The position numbers and the translations under genes are program-made. DNA of 11,546 nucleotides from NCBI GenBank assembly GCA_036389455.1, contig DASVPW010000032.1, forward strand, positions 1-11,546. The letters run 5' to 3'. Below the pieces are notes generated by a model. The model was not told the origin of the DNA. It made no database searches and saw nothing but the letters and a program-made list of their open reading frames with translations. Shown here piece after piece: positions 1 to 7,569 of this stretch; the first letter of the stretch is position 1; each line of letters opens with the position of its first letter. The stretch is from JAJKJG01 sp036389455 (GTDB taxonomy: Bacteria > Pseudomonadota > Alphaproteobacteria > Rhizobiales > Beijerinckiaceae).

Positions 1-1
1 C

Positions 2-3000
2 GACCAGGGCTACGAGCCGCGCCTCGTCGCCCATCCGATCCTGGGCGTCGAGCGCGACCAGAACGGCGCCCTCGTCCGGGTCGTCGGCGAGGCGACGGCC
101 GCGGCGCCGGTCGGCGCCCGCCGGGAGAGCTTCATCCAGATCCACCTCGACCGCGTCGACGACGAGGCGGCGCGCGCCCGCCTCCTCGACGGCCTGTCCA
201 AGGTCTACGCCGACGTCGCCGTGGCGGTCGCCGACTGGCCCGGCATGCGGACCCGCGTCGCCGAGGCGATCCACGCCTACCGGACGAACCCGCCGCCGCT
301 CCCCGCCGACGAAGTCGCCGAGGCCCTCGCTTTCCTCGACTGGCTCGCCCACGACAACTTCACCTTCCTCGGGATTCGGGAGTATCGCCTGCCGAAGGGC
401 GACACGGCGGCCGACCCCATCGAGGAGTCGGGTCTCGGACTCCTGCGCGATCCTGCCGTCAAGGTGCTGCGCCGGGGCGGCGAGCTCGTCACCATGAGCC
501 CCGAGATCCGAGCGTTCCTGGCCCGGCCCAAGGCCCTGATCATCACCAAGGCCAACGTCAAGTCGCGGGTGCACCGGCGCGTCCACCTCGACTACGTCGG
601 CATCAAGCTGTTCTCGGCCGAAGGGCGCCTCGAAGGCGAGCTGCGGGTCGTCGGCCTGTTCACGGCGAGCGCCTACACGAGCGCGCTGCACGAGGTGCCG
701 TACCTCCGGCACAAGGTCGCGAAGGTCACGGGCCGGGCCGGCTTCGATCCGGCGAGCTACGCCGGGCGCGCCCTCCTCAACGTGCTCGAGAGCTATCCCC
801 GCGACGAGCTGTTCCAGATCGACGAGGACACCCTCTACCGCTTCACCATCGAGATCATGAACCTCTCGGAGCGTCCGCGCATCCGGGCCCTCGCGCGGCC
901 GGACGAGTTCGACCGCTTCGTCTCGCTCCTCGTGTTCGTGCCCAAGGACCGCTACGACTCGACCGTGCGCCGGAAGATCGGCGAGGCCCTGGCCCGGACG
1001 TACAAGGGGCGCCTCTCGGCCGCCTATCCGAGCTACCCCGAGGGGCCGCTCGCCCGCACGCACTACATCATCGGCCGCGACGAGGGCAAAACCCCGCAGA
1101 TCCCGCAGGACGAGCTCGAAGCCGAGATCGCCGGCCTCGTGCGCACCTGGGGCGATGCTCTCGGGATCGCCCTCGGCGAGACGATCGGCGGCTCACGGGC
1201 GCGTGCGCTGGCCAGCCGCTACGCCAATGCCTTTTCGGAGGCCTACCGCGAGGCCTTCAGGGCCGAGCAGGCGATCAAAGACATCGCGATCCTGGAGCGC
1301 CTCTCGGGCGAGCGCGCGCGCGCCGTCGACCTCTACCGCCGCGAGGGCGATCCCTCCCGCCGCGAGGCCGACCCCGACACGCGGGTGAACCTCAAGGTCT
1401 TTTCGCGCGGCGCGTCGCTCCCCCTGTCCGAGCGGGTGCCGCTCCTGGAGAATCTCGGCTTCCGTGTCGTCAACGAGCGCACCTACCGGGTGACGCCGGC
1501 GGGGAGCGCCAAGGCCGACCGGATCTGGCTGCACGACATGGCGCTCGAGCGGGCCGCGGGCGGGCCGATCGACGTCGGCGCCGTTGAGGGGCCGATCGAG
1601 GCGGCGCTGCTCGCGGTCTTCCGCGGCCTCGCCGAGTCCGACGCCTTCAACAAGCTCGTGCTGGAGGCGGGCCTCGGCTGGCGCGACGTCGCCATGCTGC
1701 GCACCCTCGGACGGTATCTGCGCCAGATCCGCATCCCCTTCGGCCAGATCTATCTCGCCGACACGCTGGCCCGCTATCCGGCGATCGCGCAGAGGACCGT
1801 CGAGCTGTTCTACGCCCGCTTCGACCCGCGCGCCTCGGAAGGGCGGGCCGAGGCGCAATCGCGCATCCGCGGCGAGATCGAGGAGTTCCTCCAGAAGGTC
1901 GAGAGCCTCGACGATGATCGGATCCTGCGGCGCTTCGTCAACCTCGTCGAGGCGGCGGTGCGGACGAACTTCTTCCAGATCGGCGACAACGGACTTGCCC
2001 GCGAGACCATCGCCTTCAAGTTCGAATGCCGGAAGGTCGAGGCCCTGCCGCTGCCGAAGCCGCTCTTCGAGATCTTCCTGTACTCGCCCCGGGTCGAAGG
2101 CCTGCACCTGCGCTTCGGCAAGGTCGCGCGCGGCGGCATCCGCTGGTCGGACCGGCCGCAGGACTTCCGCACCGAGATCCTCGGCCTCGTCAAGGCGCAG
2201 CAGGTCAAGAACGCCGTCATCGTGCCGGTCGGGGCGAAGGGTGGCTTCTTCCCGAAGCGTCTGCCGCCGCCCTTAGACCGCCAAGCCTGGCTTGCCGAGG
2301 GCACCGAGAGCTACCGCATCTTCATCCGCACGCTGCTCGAGCTGACCGACAACATCGTCGGCAACGAGATCGTGCCGCCGCCCGACACCGTGCGCCACGA
2401 CGCCGACGACCCCTACCTCGTGGTCGCGGCCGACAAGGGCACGGCCACCTTCTCGGACGTCGCCAACGCGATCTCCCTGGAGAAGGGCCACTGGCTCGGC
2501 GACGCCTTCGCGTCCGGCGGCAGCCAGGGCTACGACCACAAGGCCATGGGCATCACGGCCCGGGGCGCCTGGGAGGCCGTGCGCCGCCACTTCCGCGAGA
2601 TCGACGTCGACATCCAGTCGCAGCCCGTGACGGTCGTCGGCGTCGGCGACATGTCGGGCGACGTGTTCGGCAACGGCATGCTCCTGTCGCAATGCCTCAA
2701 GCTCGTCGCCGCCTTCGACCACCGCGACATCTTTTTGGATCCGGATCCCGACCCGGCCGCGTCCTTCGCCGAGCGCAAGCGCCTCTTCGACCTGCCGCGG
2801 TCGAGCTGGCAGGACTACGACAAGGGAAAGATCTCGAAGGGCGGCGGCGTGTTCCCCCGCGGCGCGAAATCGATCCCGCTCTCGCCCGAGGCGCAAGGAG
2901 CGATCGGCCTCAAGAAGGATGCGGCGGCGCCGGCCGAGATCATGAACGCCATCCTGAAAGCCGAGGTCGGCCTTTTGTGGTTCGGCGGCATCGGCACCTA

Positions 3001-4516
3001 CGTCCGCGCGAGGGAAGAGACCGACGACGAGGTCGGCGACCGGGCGAACGACGCCATCCGGATCACGGGTGCCGAGGTGCGGGCGCGGGTGATCGGCGAG
3101 GGCGCGAACTTGGGCGCCACCCAGCGCGGGCGCATCGAGGCGGCGCGGGCCGGCGTCCGCCTCAACACCGACGCCATCGACAACTCCGCCGGCGTCAACA
3201 CCTCGGACGTCGAGGTCAACATCAAGGTCGGGTTGTCGACGCCGGTCCGGGAGGGCCGCCTCGACGAGGCCGCCCGCAACGCGGTCCTGGCCCAGATGAC
3301 CGACGAGGTCGGGCGCCTCGTGCTCCGCAACAACTACCTCCAGACGCTCGCGATCTCGCTCGCGGAGCGGCGCGGGGCGGGCGACCTCGGCTTCGTCCAG
3401 CGCCTGATGCAGAGCCTCGAGCGCCAGGGCCGCCTCGACCGGGCGGTCGAATACCTGCCCGACGACGTGGCCCTGATGGAGCGCACGGCCCGCAACGAGG
3501 CCCTGACCCGGCCCGAGATCGCGGTCCTCCTCGCCTACGCCAAGCTCGCGCTGCACGACGAACTCCTCGACTCGGCCGTGCCCGACGACCCGTATCTTTC
3601 CCGCGAGCTCGCGCGCTATTTCCCGGTCGAGATGCGCGAGCGCTTTCCCGATGCGATCGCGTCCCACCGCCTGCGCCGGGAGATCATCGCGACGCAGCTC
3701 TCGAACGCCATCGTCAACCGCGGCGGGCCGACGGTCATCACCCGCCTCGCCGACGAGACCGGGGCCGATGCGCCGACGATCGCGGCGGCTTACGCCGCGA
3801 CCCGCGACTCGTTCGGCCTCGTCGAGATGAACGCCGCCATCGACGCCCTCGACGGAGTCGTGCCGGGCGACCTGCAACTGCAGCTCTACGCCGAGCTGCA
3901 GGACCTGCTGATGAGCCGCCTCGTGTGGTTCATCCGCAACGTGCCGTCCGCGGGCGGGTCGCTCGAGGCGGTGGTCGGGACCTATCGGGCCGGAATCGCC
4001 GCCGTCGAGGAGGGCCTCTCCGCGACCCTGTCGCCCGCCGCGCGGCAGGCCTGGGAAGCCCGCGCCGCGGCGCTTGCGGCGCAGGGGACGCCCGAGGACC
4101 TCGCGCGCCGGATCGCGGCCCTGCCGGACCTCGTCGCGGCCCCCGACATCGTCTGGGTGGCCGAGAAGACCGGCCGCCCCGTGCCCGAGGTCGCCTCGAC
4201 CCACTTTGCCGTCGAGGCGATGTTCAGGCTCGGCCACCTCATCGGCGCCGCGAGGGAAGTGGCCGTGAAAGACTACTTCGACCGCCTCGCCCTCGACCGC
4301 GCCGTCGACGGCATCGCCGCCGCCCACCGCCGCCTCACCGCCGAGGCGGTGGGACAGGGCGGCGCCGGCCCCGCCGCCGTCGAGGCCTGGAGCTCCGCCC
4401 GCGGCGCCGAGGTCGACCGCATCCGCGCCGCCGTCGACACCATCTCGGCCTCGGGGCTGACGCTCTCGAAGCTCACGGTCGCGGCAAGCCTGTTGGGGGA
4501 TCTGGCGCGGGCTTGA
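2..4516 (+). CDS. gdhZ: NAD-specific glutamate dehydrogenase, large (L-180) class, 5'-partial
   Basis: Oxidatively deaminates L-glutamate to 2-oxoglutarate and ammonium with NAD+, in the cytoplasm, linking amino-acid catabolism to the TCA cycle. The frame is open from base 2 to the TGA at 4514-4516 (1504 codons seen). The family is about 1,600 residues, so roughly the first 100 residues lie upstream. The GTG at 221 is internal: the frame before it already encodes conserved family sequence (YEPRLVAHPIL, ESFIQIHL). Regions seen in order are N-terminal ACT-like regulatory segments (up to about nt 1000), then the catalytic core with RGGIRWSDRP (2129-2158), the substrate-lysine motif VPVGAKGGFFPK (Lys codon 2237-2239), GGSQGYDHKAMGI (about 2516-2554), the nucleotide-binding loop GVGDMSGDVFGNG (2639-2677) and AIDNSAGVNTSDVEVNIK (about 3173-3226), then a helical C-terminal region. 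No frameshift or missing core motif. It converges on purH. The symbol follows the Caulobacter orthologue; regulation is not visible because the promoter lies outside the window. Confidence 0.97.
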   Translation, partial: DQGYEPRLVAHPILGVERDQNGALVRVVGEATAAAPVGARRESFIQIHLDRVDDEAARARLLDGLSKVYADVAVAVADWPGMRTRVAEAIHAYRTNPPPLPADEVAEALAFLDWLAHDNFTFLGIREYRLPKGDTAADPIEESGLGLLRDPAVKVLRRGGELVTMSPEIRAFLARPKALIITKANVKSRVHRRVHLDYVGIKLFSAEGRLEGELRVVGLFTASAYTSALHEVPYLRHKVAKVTGRAGFDPASYAGRALLNVLESYPRDELFQIDEDTLYRFTIEIMNLSERPRIRALARPDEFDRFVSLLVFVPKDRYDSTVRRKIGEALARTYKGRLSAAYPSYPEGPLARTHYIIGRDEGKTPQIPQDELEAEIAGLVRTWGDALGIALGETIGGSRARALASRYANAFSEAYREAFRAEQAIKDIAILERLSGERARAVDLYRREGDPSRREADPDTRVNLKVFSRGASLPLSERVPLLENLGFRVVNERTYRVTPAGSAKADRIWLHDMALERAAGGPIDVGAVEGPIEAALLAVFRGLAESDAFNKLVLEAGLGWRDVAMLRTLGRYLRQIRIPFGQIYLADTLARYPAIAQRTVELFYARFDPRASEGRAEAQSRIRGEIEEFLQKVESLDDDRILRRFVNLVEAAVRTNFFQIGDNGLARETIAFKFECRKVEALPLPKPLFEIFLYSPRVEGLHLRFGKVARGGIRWSDRPQDFRTEILGLVKAQQVKNAVIVPVGAKGGFFPKRLPPPLDRQAWLAEGTESYRIFIRTLLELTDNIVGNEIVPPPDTVRHDADDPYLVVAADKGTATFSDVANAISLEKGHWLGDAFASGGSQGYDHKAMGITARGAWEAVRRHFREIDVDIQSQPVTVVGVGDMSGDVFGNGMLLSQCLKLVAAFDHRDIFLDPDPDPAASFAERKRLFDLPRSSWQDYDKGKISKGGGVFPRGAKSIPLSPEAQGAIGLKKDAAAPAEIMNAILKAEVGLLWFGGIGTYVRAREETDDEVGDRANDAIRITGAEVRARVIGEGANLGATQRGRIEAARAGVRLNTDAIDNSAGVNTSDVEVNIKVGLSTPVREGRLDEAARNAVLAQMTDEVGRLVLRNNYLQTLAISLAERRGAGDLGFVQRLMQSLERQGRLDRAVEYLPDDVALMERTARNEALTRPEIAVLLAYAKLALHDELLDSAVPDDPYLSRELARYFPVEMRERFPDAIASHRLRREIIATQLSNAIVNRGGPTVITRLADETGADAPTIAAAYAATRDSFGLVEMNAAIDALDGVVPGDLQLQLYAELQDLLMSRLVWFIRNVPSAGGSLEAVVGTYRAGIAAVEEGLSATLSPAARQAWEARAAALAAQGTPEDLARRIAALPDLVAAPDIVWVAEKTGRPVPEVASTHFAVEAMFRLGHLIGAAREVAVKDYFDRLALDRAVDGIAAAHRRLTAEAVGQGGAGPAAVEAWSSARGAEVDRIRAAVDTISASGLTLSKLTVAASLLGDLARA

Positions 4517-4518
4517 CG

Positions 4519-4635
4519 CCACTGTCGTCCCCGGCGAGCGAAGCGAGGGAAGGGGACCCAGAACTCTTGCGGCGCAACGGACCTGAGAGTTGTGGATCCC
4601 CTTCCCGGCGCTTCGCGCCGCCGGGGATGACAGTG
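4519..4635. repeat. long imperfect inverted repeat filling a convergent intergenic gap; possible bidirectional terminator
   Basis: The left arm (about 4519-4567) and right arm (about 4586-4635) are reverse complements with a few mismatches. For example, CACTGTCGTCCCCGGCG on the left matches CACTGTCATCCCCGGCG on the reverse of the right arm, and GGGAAGGGGA occurs in both. The loop is about 18 nt. Smaller hairpins sit inside the arms, such as GGCGC-TTC-GCGCC in the right arm. The element starts 2 bp after the glutamate dehydrogenase stop and ends 1 bp before the purH stop. RNA from either direction would fold into a stem of about 45-50 bp, so termination or mRNA 3'-end protection is a reasonable inference. 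There is no U-tract, so it is not a textbook intrinsic terminator. The layout resembles REP-like dispersed intergenic elements; copy number cannot be judged from one window. Confidence 0.8.
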
Positions 4636-4636
4636 C

Positions 4637-6229
4637 CTAATGCCGAAAGTGCCTGTGCCCGGTGAACACCATCGCGAGCCCCGCCTCGTCGGCGGCGCGG
4701 ATCACCTCGTCGTCGCGCACCGAGCCGCCGGGCTGGATCACGGCCGTCGCGCCGGCCTCGGCCGCGGCGAGGAGCCCGTCGGCGAAGGGGAAGAAGGCGT
4801 CGGAGGCGACGACCGCGCCCTTGGCGAGGCTTTCGGAGAGGCCCGCGCTCCGCGCCGCCTCGGCGGCCTTCCAGGCCGCGATGCGTGAGCTGTCGACCCG
4901 GCTCATCTGCCCGGCCCCGATCCCGACGGTCGCGCCCTCGCGGGCGTAGACGATGGCATTCGATTTCACGTGCTTAGCGACCCGGAACGCGAACTTGAGG
5001 TCGGCGAGCTCCCGGTTCGTCGGCTCACGCCGCGTCACGACCTTCAGCTCCATGTCGTCGACGACCGCGCTGTCGCGCCCCTGCGCGAGGAAGCCGCCCG
5101 AGACGGTGCGCACCGAAAAACCCGGCGCGCGCGGGTCGGGCAGGCCGCCGGCGAGGAGCAGCCGAAGGTTCTTCTTCGCGCCGACGATCGCGACCGCCTC
5201 CTCGCTCGCGTCCGGCGCGATGATGACCTCGGTGAAAATCTCGACGATCCTCTTCGCCGCCTCCGCGTCGAGGGGGCGGTTGAGGGCCACGATGCCGCCG
5301 AAGGCCGAGACCGGATCGCAGCGCAGCGCCTTCTCGTAGGCCTCGGCGAGGCCGTCGGCCTCGGCGACCCCGCACGGATTCGCGTGCTTGATGATGGCGA
5401 CCGCCGCCGTGCGGGCGGGGTCGAACTCGGCGACGCACTCGTAGGCCGCGTCGGTGTCGTTGACGTTGTTGTAGGAGAGCTGCTTGCCCTGGACCTGCCG
5501 CGCCGTCGCGACGCCGAAGCGCCGCTCGGGCGTGCGGTAGAACGCGGCCCACTGGTGCGGGTTCTCGCCGTAGCGCATCGCCTCCGCGAGGGTGCCGCCG
5601 AGCGCGCGGAAGCGCGGGGCCGTCTCGCCGGTCTCGGCGGCGAGCCAGTTCGAGATCGCGGCGTCGTAGGCCGCCGTCCTGGCGTAGGCCTTCTGGGCGA
5701 GCCGGCGCCGCAGCTCGAGGGTCACGTTCCCCTGGTGGGCATCGAGCTCGGCGAGCACCGCGTCGTAGTCGGCGACGTCGACCACGACCGCGACGTCGCC
5801 GTGGTTCTTCGCCGCGGCGCGGATCATCGCCGGCCCGCCGATGTCGATGTTCTCGATGCAGTCGTCGAACGGGCGCCCCGCCGCGGCCGTCGCCTCGAAG
5901 GGGTAGAGGTTGACGACGAGGAGGTCGATCGCCTCGATCCCGTGCGCCAGCATGGCGGCCTGGTGCTCCGGGTTCGCCCGCACCGCGAGGAGGCCGCCGT
6001 GGACGCCGGGATGCAGGGTCTTGACCCGCCCGTCCATCATCTCGGGGAAGCCGGTGAGGTCGGACACGTCCTGGACCGGCAGCCCCGCGTCGGCGAGCGC
6101 CTTGCGGGTGCCGCCGGTCGAGACGAGGGCCACGCCGCGCTCCGCGAGCGCCCGGGCGAAGGGCACGAGCCCGGCCTTGTCCGACACGGACAGGAGCGCG
6201 CGCGTGACGCGTTTCAGGTCGCTCGGCAT
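4637..6229 (-). CDS. purH: bifunctional AICAR formyltransferase / IMP cyclohydrolase PurH
   Basis: Catalyses the last two steps of de novo IMP synthesis: formylation of AICAR by 10-formyl-tetrahydrofolate to FAICAR, then ring closure to IMP, in the cytoplasm. At 530 residues it matches the usual length (E. coli 529). The N-terminal cyclohydrolase domain (about 1-200) shows SVSDKAG (14-20), STGGTRKAL (37-45), GFPEMMDGRVKTLHPGVHGG (60-79) and ENIDIGGPAMIRAAAKNH (126-143). The transformylase domain follows with RYGENPHQ (219-226), SYNNVNDTDA (252-261), the catalytic Lys281-His282 in KHANPCG, DPVSAFGGI (305-313), SDAFFPFADG (476-485) and the C-terminal FTGHRHFRH. The start is the ATG at 6229-6227, with GGAG (6238-6235) 5 nt upstream. 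An in-frame TTG at 6310 would add 27 unconserved-looking residues. It lies 77 bp downstream of the SDHAF4-like gene on the same strand, so co-transcription is possible; that gap shows no convincing promoter. Confidence 0.98.
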   Translation of the reverse strand: MPSDLKRVTRALLSVSDKAGLVPFARALAERGVALVSTGGTRKALADAGLPVQDVSDLTGFPEMMDGRVKTLHPGVHGGLLAVRANPEHQAAMLAHGIEAIDLLVVNLYPFEATAAAGRPFDDCIENIDIGGPAMIRAAAKNHGDVAVVVDVADYDAVLAELDAHQGNVTLELRRRLAQKAYARTAAYDAAISNWLAAETGETAPRFRALGGTLAEAMRYGENPHQWAAFYRTPERRFGVATARQVQGKQLSYNNVNDTDAAYECVAEFDPARTAAVAIIKHANPCGVAEADGLAEAYEKALRCDPVSAFGGIVALNRPLDAEAAKRIVEIFTEVIIAPDASEEAVAIVGAKKNLRLLLAGGLPDPRAPGFSVRTVSGGFLAQGRDSAVVDDMELKVVTRREPTNRELADLKFAFRVAKHVKSNAIVYAREGATVGIGAGQMSRVDSSRIAAWKAAEAARSAGLSESLAKGAVVASDAFFPFADGLLAAAEAGATAVIQPGGSVRDDEVIRAADEAGLAMVFTGHRHFRH

Positions 6230-6306
6230 CGCGGCTCCGGCGTGCGGCAGGGAAAGCGGGCGCGATATCACGAAAGCGGCACGGGCAAAACCAGGGGCTG
6301 CCCCGA

Positions 6307-6537
6307 TCAAAAGTCGCTCGCGAGCCCCTTCACCTCCCAGTCGTCGTAGCGGGTGGGATCGAGGCCGCCGCGGCCCTGGTGCTCCTTCGTTCTCGCGAGC
6401 TCGGCCGCGCGGGCATCGGCGGCGCGGCGGCGCTCGGCCGCCTCCGCGAGGGCGCGCCGCGCCTCCGGCGAAAGCGCCTTGCCCGGCGCCGCGCCTTCGG
6501 CCTCGTCCGGCGCGGCAGCCTGTTCCTCAGGGGTCAT
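6307..6537 (-). CDS. SDHAF4-like (DUF1674) succinate dehydrogenase assembly factor
   Basis: A 76-residue protein. Family members (yeast Sdh8, human SDHAF4, bacterial DUF1674) bind the flavinylated catalytic subunit SdhA and help it join SdhB in complex II; applying that role here is inference from homology. The hallmark is the C-terminal block GRGGLDPTRYDDWEVKG-LASDF (residues 55-76), with the PTRY-x-DWE-x-KG core and terminal DF. The first half is an Ala/Glu/Arg-rich, low-complexity, probably helical stretch with no signal peptide. The start is the ATG at 6537-6535, with GAGGA (6549-6545) 7 nt upstream; the stop is TGA at 6309-6307. It is divergent from htpX and lies upstream of purH. It is easy to miss because its frame stays open upstream through the antisense of htpX and rsmB to about 8841, giving a spurious 844-codon reading frame; only the last 77 codons (stop included) look like protein. 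Confidence 0.9.
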   Translation of the reverse strand: MTPEEQAAAPDEAEGAAPGKALSPEARRALAEAAERRRAADARAAELARTKEHQGRGGLDPTRYDDWEVKGLASDF

Positions 6538-6636
6538 CCGGTCGTCCTCTGGCCGAAGGCCTTGCCGGGGAGGCCTGCCCCTTCCCACATATCGCTCGCC
6601 GGCGCTCCGCCTTCCGAGCGCCACCTGGAGCCGGAG
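6538..6636. promoter_or_regulatory. divergent intergenic region between the SDHAF4-like gene and htpX, with a weak candidate promoter
   Basis: These 99 bp separate two divergent start codons and must carry the leaders of both genes unless either is transcribed from inside the other. On the + strand, TTGCCG (6562-6567) and CACATA (6586-6591), 18 bp apart, are a weak sigma-70-like pair that would place a transcript start near 6598 for htpX. The Shine-Dalgarno of the - strand gene (TCCTC on +, 6545-6549) and that of htpX (GGAG, 6627-6630) sit at the two ends. No clear box for the - strand gene and no convincing operator were found. The promoter assignment is inference from short motifs in GC-rich DNA. 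Confidence 0.3.
6627..6630 (+). promoter_or_regulatory. ribosome binding site of htpX (fixes the start)
   Basis: GGAG lies 6 nt before the ATG at 6637, and a second GGAG (6633-6636) abuts it. The open frame extends upstream to an earlier start codon at 6379, but that extension overlaps the SDHAF4-like gene on the other strand and has no hydrophobic or conserved character. This site and the membrane-type N-terminus right after 6637 support the shorter protein. Confidence 0.7.
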
Positions 6637-7566
6637 ATGAATTTCGTCAAGACCGCCGTGCTGCTCGCGGGGCTCACCGCCCTGTTCGGCGCGGTCGGCT
6701 ACGCGCTCGGCGGATCGGGCGGCATGCTGATCGCGCTCGGGATCGCGGCCGCCACCAACCTCTACGCCTACTGGAACGCCGACCGCCTCGCGCTCTCGGC
6801 CCACAACGCGGTCGAGGTCGATGCCGTAACCGCGCCCGACCTCGTCCGGCTCGTCGCCGGGCTCGCCGGGCGCGCCGGCCTGCCGATGCCCCGCGTCTAC
6901 GTCATCGACGAGCCGCAGCCGAACGCCTTCGCGACCGGGCGCAACCCGCAGAACTCCGCCGTCGCGGTCACGACCGGCCTGATGCAGTTCCTTTCCCGCG
7001 ACGAGCTCGCCGGGGTGATCGCGCACGAGCTCGCCCACATCAGGAACCGCGACACCCTCACCATGACGGTCGCCGCCACCATCGCGGGCGCGGTCTCGAC
7101 CATCGCCCAGTTCGGTTTCCTGTTCGGCGGGCGCGGCGACGCGCGGCCGCATCCGGTCATGGGCCTCGCCATGATGATCCTCGCCCCGATCGCCGCCATG
7201 ATCGTCCAGATGGCGATCAGCCGCTCGCGCGAGTACGAGGCCGACCGCCTCGGCGCCGAGATCGCCGGCAATCCGATGTCGCTCGCCTCGGCGCTGGGGA
7301 AGATCGACGAGGCCGCGCACCGGATTCCGAACCTCGAGGCGGAGCGCCACCCGGCGACGGCGCCGCTGTTCATCGTCAATCCCCTGTCGGGCCTCGGGAT
7401 GGACAACCTGTTCTCGACCCATCCGGCGACCGAGAACCGCATCGCGGCCCTCCGGGAGCTCGCCCGCCGGATGGGCGCGGGCGGCTACCAGTCGGCGCCG
7501 GGGTTCCTCGATACCGCCATGGGCAGCCCCTGGTCGCCCGGCCCGCCTCGCGGGCCTTGGGGCTAG
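6637..7566 (+). CDS. htpX: HtpX-type M48 zinc metalloprotease, inner membrane
   Basis: A 309-residue M48B membrane protease (E. coli HtpX is 293) that, in the family, degrades misfolded membrane proteins alongside FtsH. Two N-terminal hydrophobic segments (about residues 4-25 and 29-46) are followed by the catalytic region. The zinc motif HELAH is at residues 130-134, with His130 and His134 as ligands and Glu131 as catalytic base, and continues as IRNRD. The ExxAD motif E199-YE-AD203 supplies the expected third ligand, Glu199. Between them lie two more hydrophobic stretches (about 146-166 and 174-190). The C-terminus is Gly/Pro-rich (ends PPRGPWG). The ATG at 6637 is favoured by GGAG at a 6-nt spacing. 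It is divergent from the SDHAF4-like gene, and rsmB begins 3 nt after its TAG stop in the same frame, which implies one transcript. No heat-shock or CpxR-type site was recognised upstream. Confidence 0.95.
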   Translation: MNFVKTAVLLAGLTALFGAVGYALGGSGGMLIALGIAAATNLYAYWNADRLALSAHNAVEVDAVTAPDLVRLVAGLAGRAGLPMPRVYVIDEPQPNAFATGRNPQNSAVAVTTGLMQFLSRDELAGVIAHELAHIRNRDTLTMTVAATIAGAVSTIAQFGFLFGGRGDARPHPVMGLAMMILAPIAAMIVQMAISRSREYEADRLGAEIAGNPMSLASALGKIDEAAHRIPNLEAERHPATAPLFIVNPLSGLGMDNLFSTHPATENRIAALRELARRMGAGGYQSAPGFLDTAMGSPWSPGPPRGPWG

Positions 7567-7569
7567 AGG

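Noticed and set aside
2273..4522. A 749-residue - strand frame opposite the glutamate dehydrogenase gene.
   Set aside because: Antisense shadow with a skewed Gly/Asp/Arg/Val composition, no domain and no plausible ribosome binding site.
2026..4665. An 879-residue + strand frame overlapping the glutamate dehydrogenase gene.
   Set aside because: Arg/Pro/Gly-rich shadow frame typical of GC-rich coding DNA, with no recognisable domain. The overlapped gene is intact and conserved.
6230..6310. N-terminal extension of purH to a TTG at 6310 overlapping the SDHAF4-like stop (TTGA).
   Set aside because: It adds 27 residues unlike PurH. The ATG at 6229 has a good Shine-Dalgarno and gives the standard family length. 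Coupling through TTGA stays a remote possibility.
4970..6349. A 459-residue + strand frame opposite purH.
   Set aside because: Antisense shadow of purH. The purH motifs cover its whole length in the other direction.
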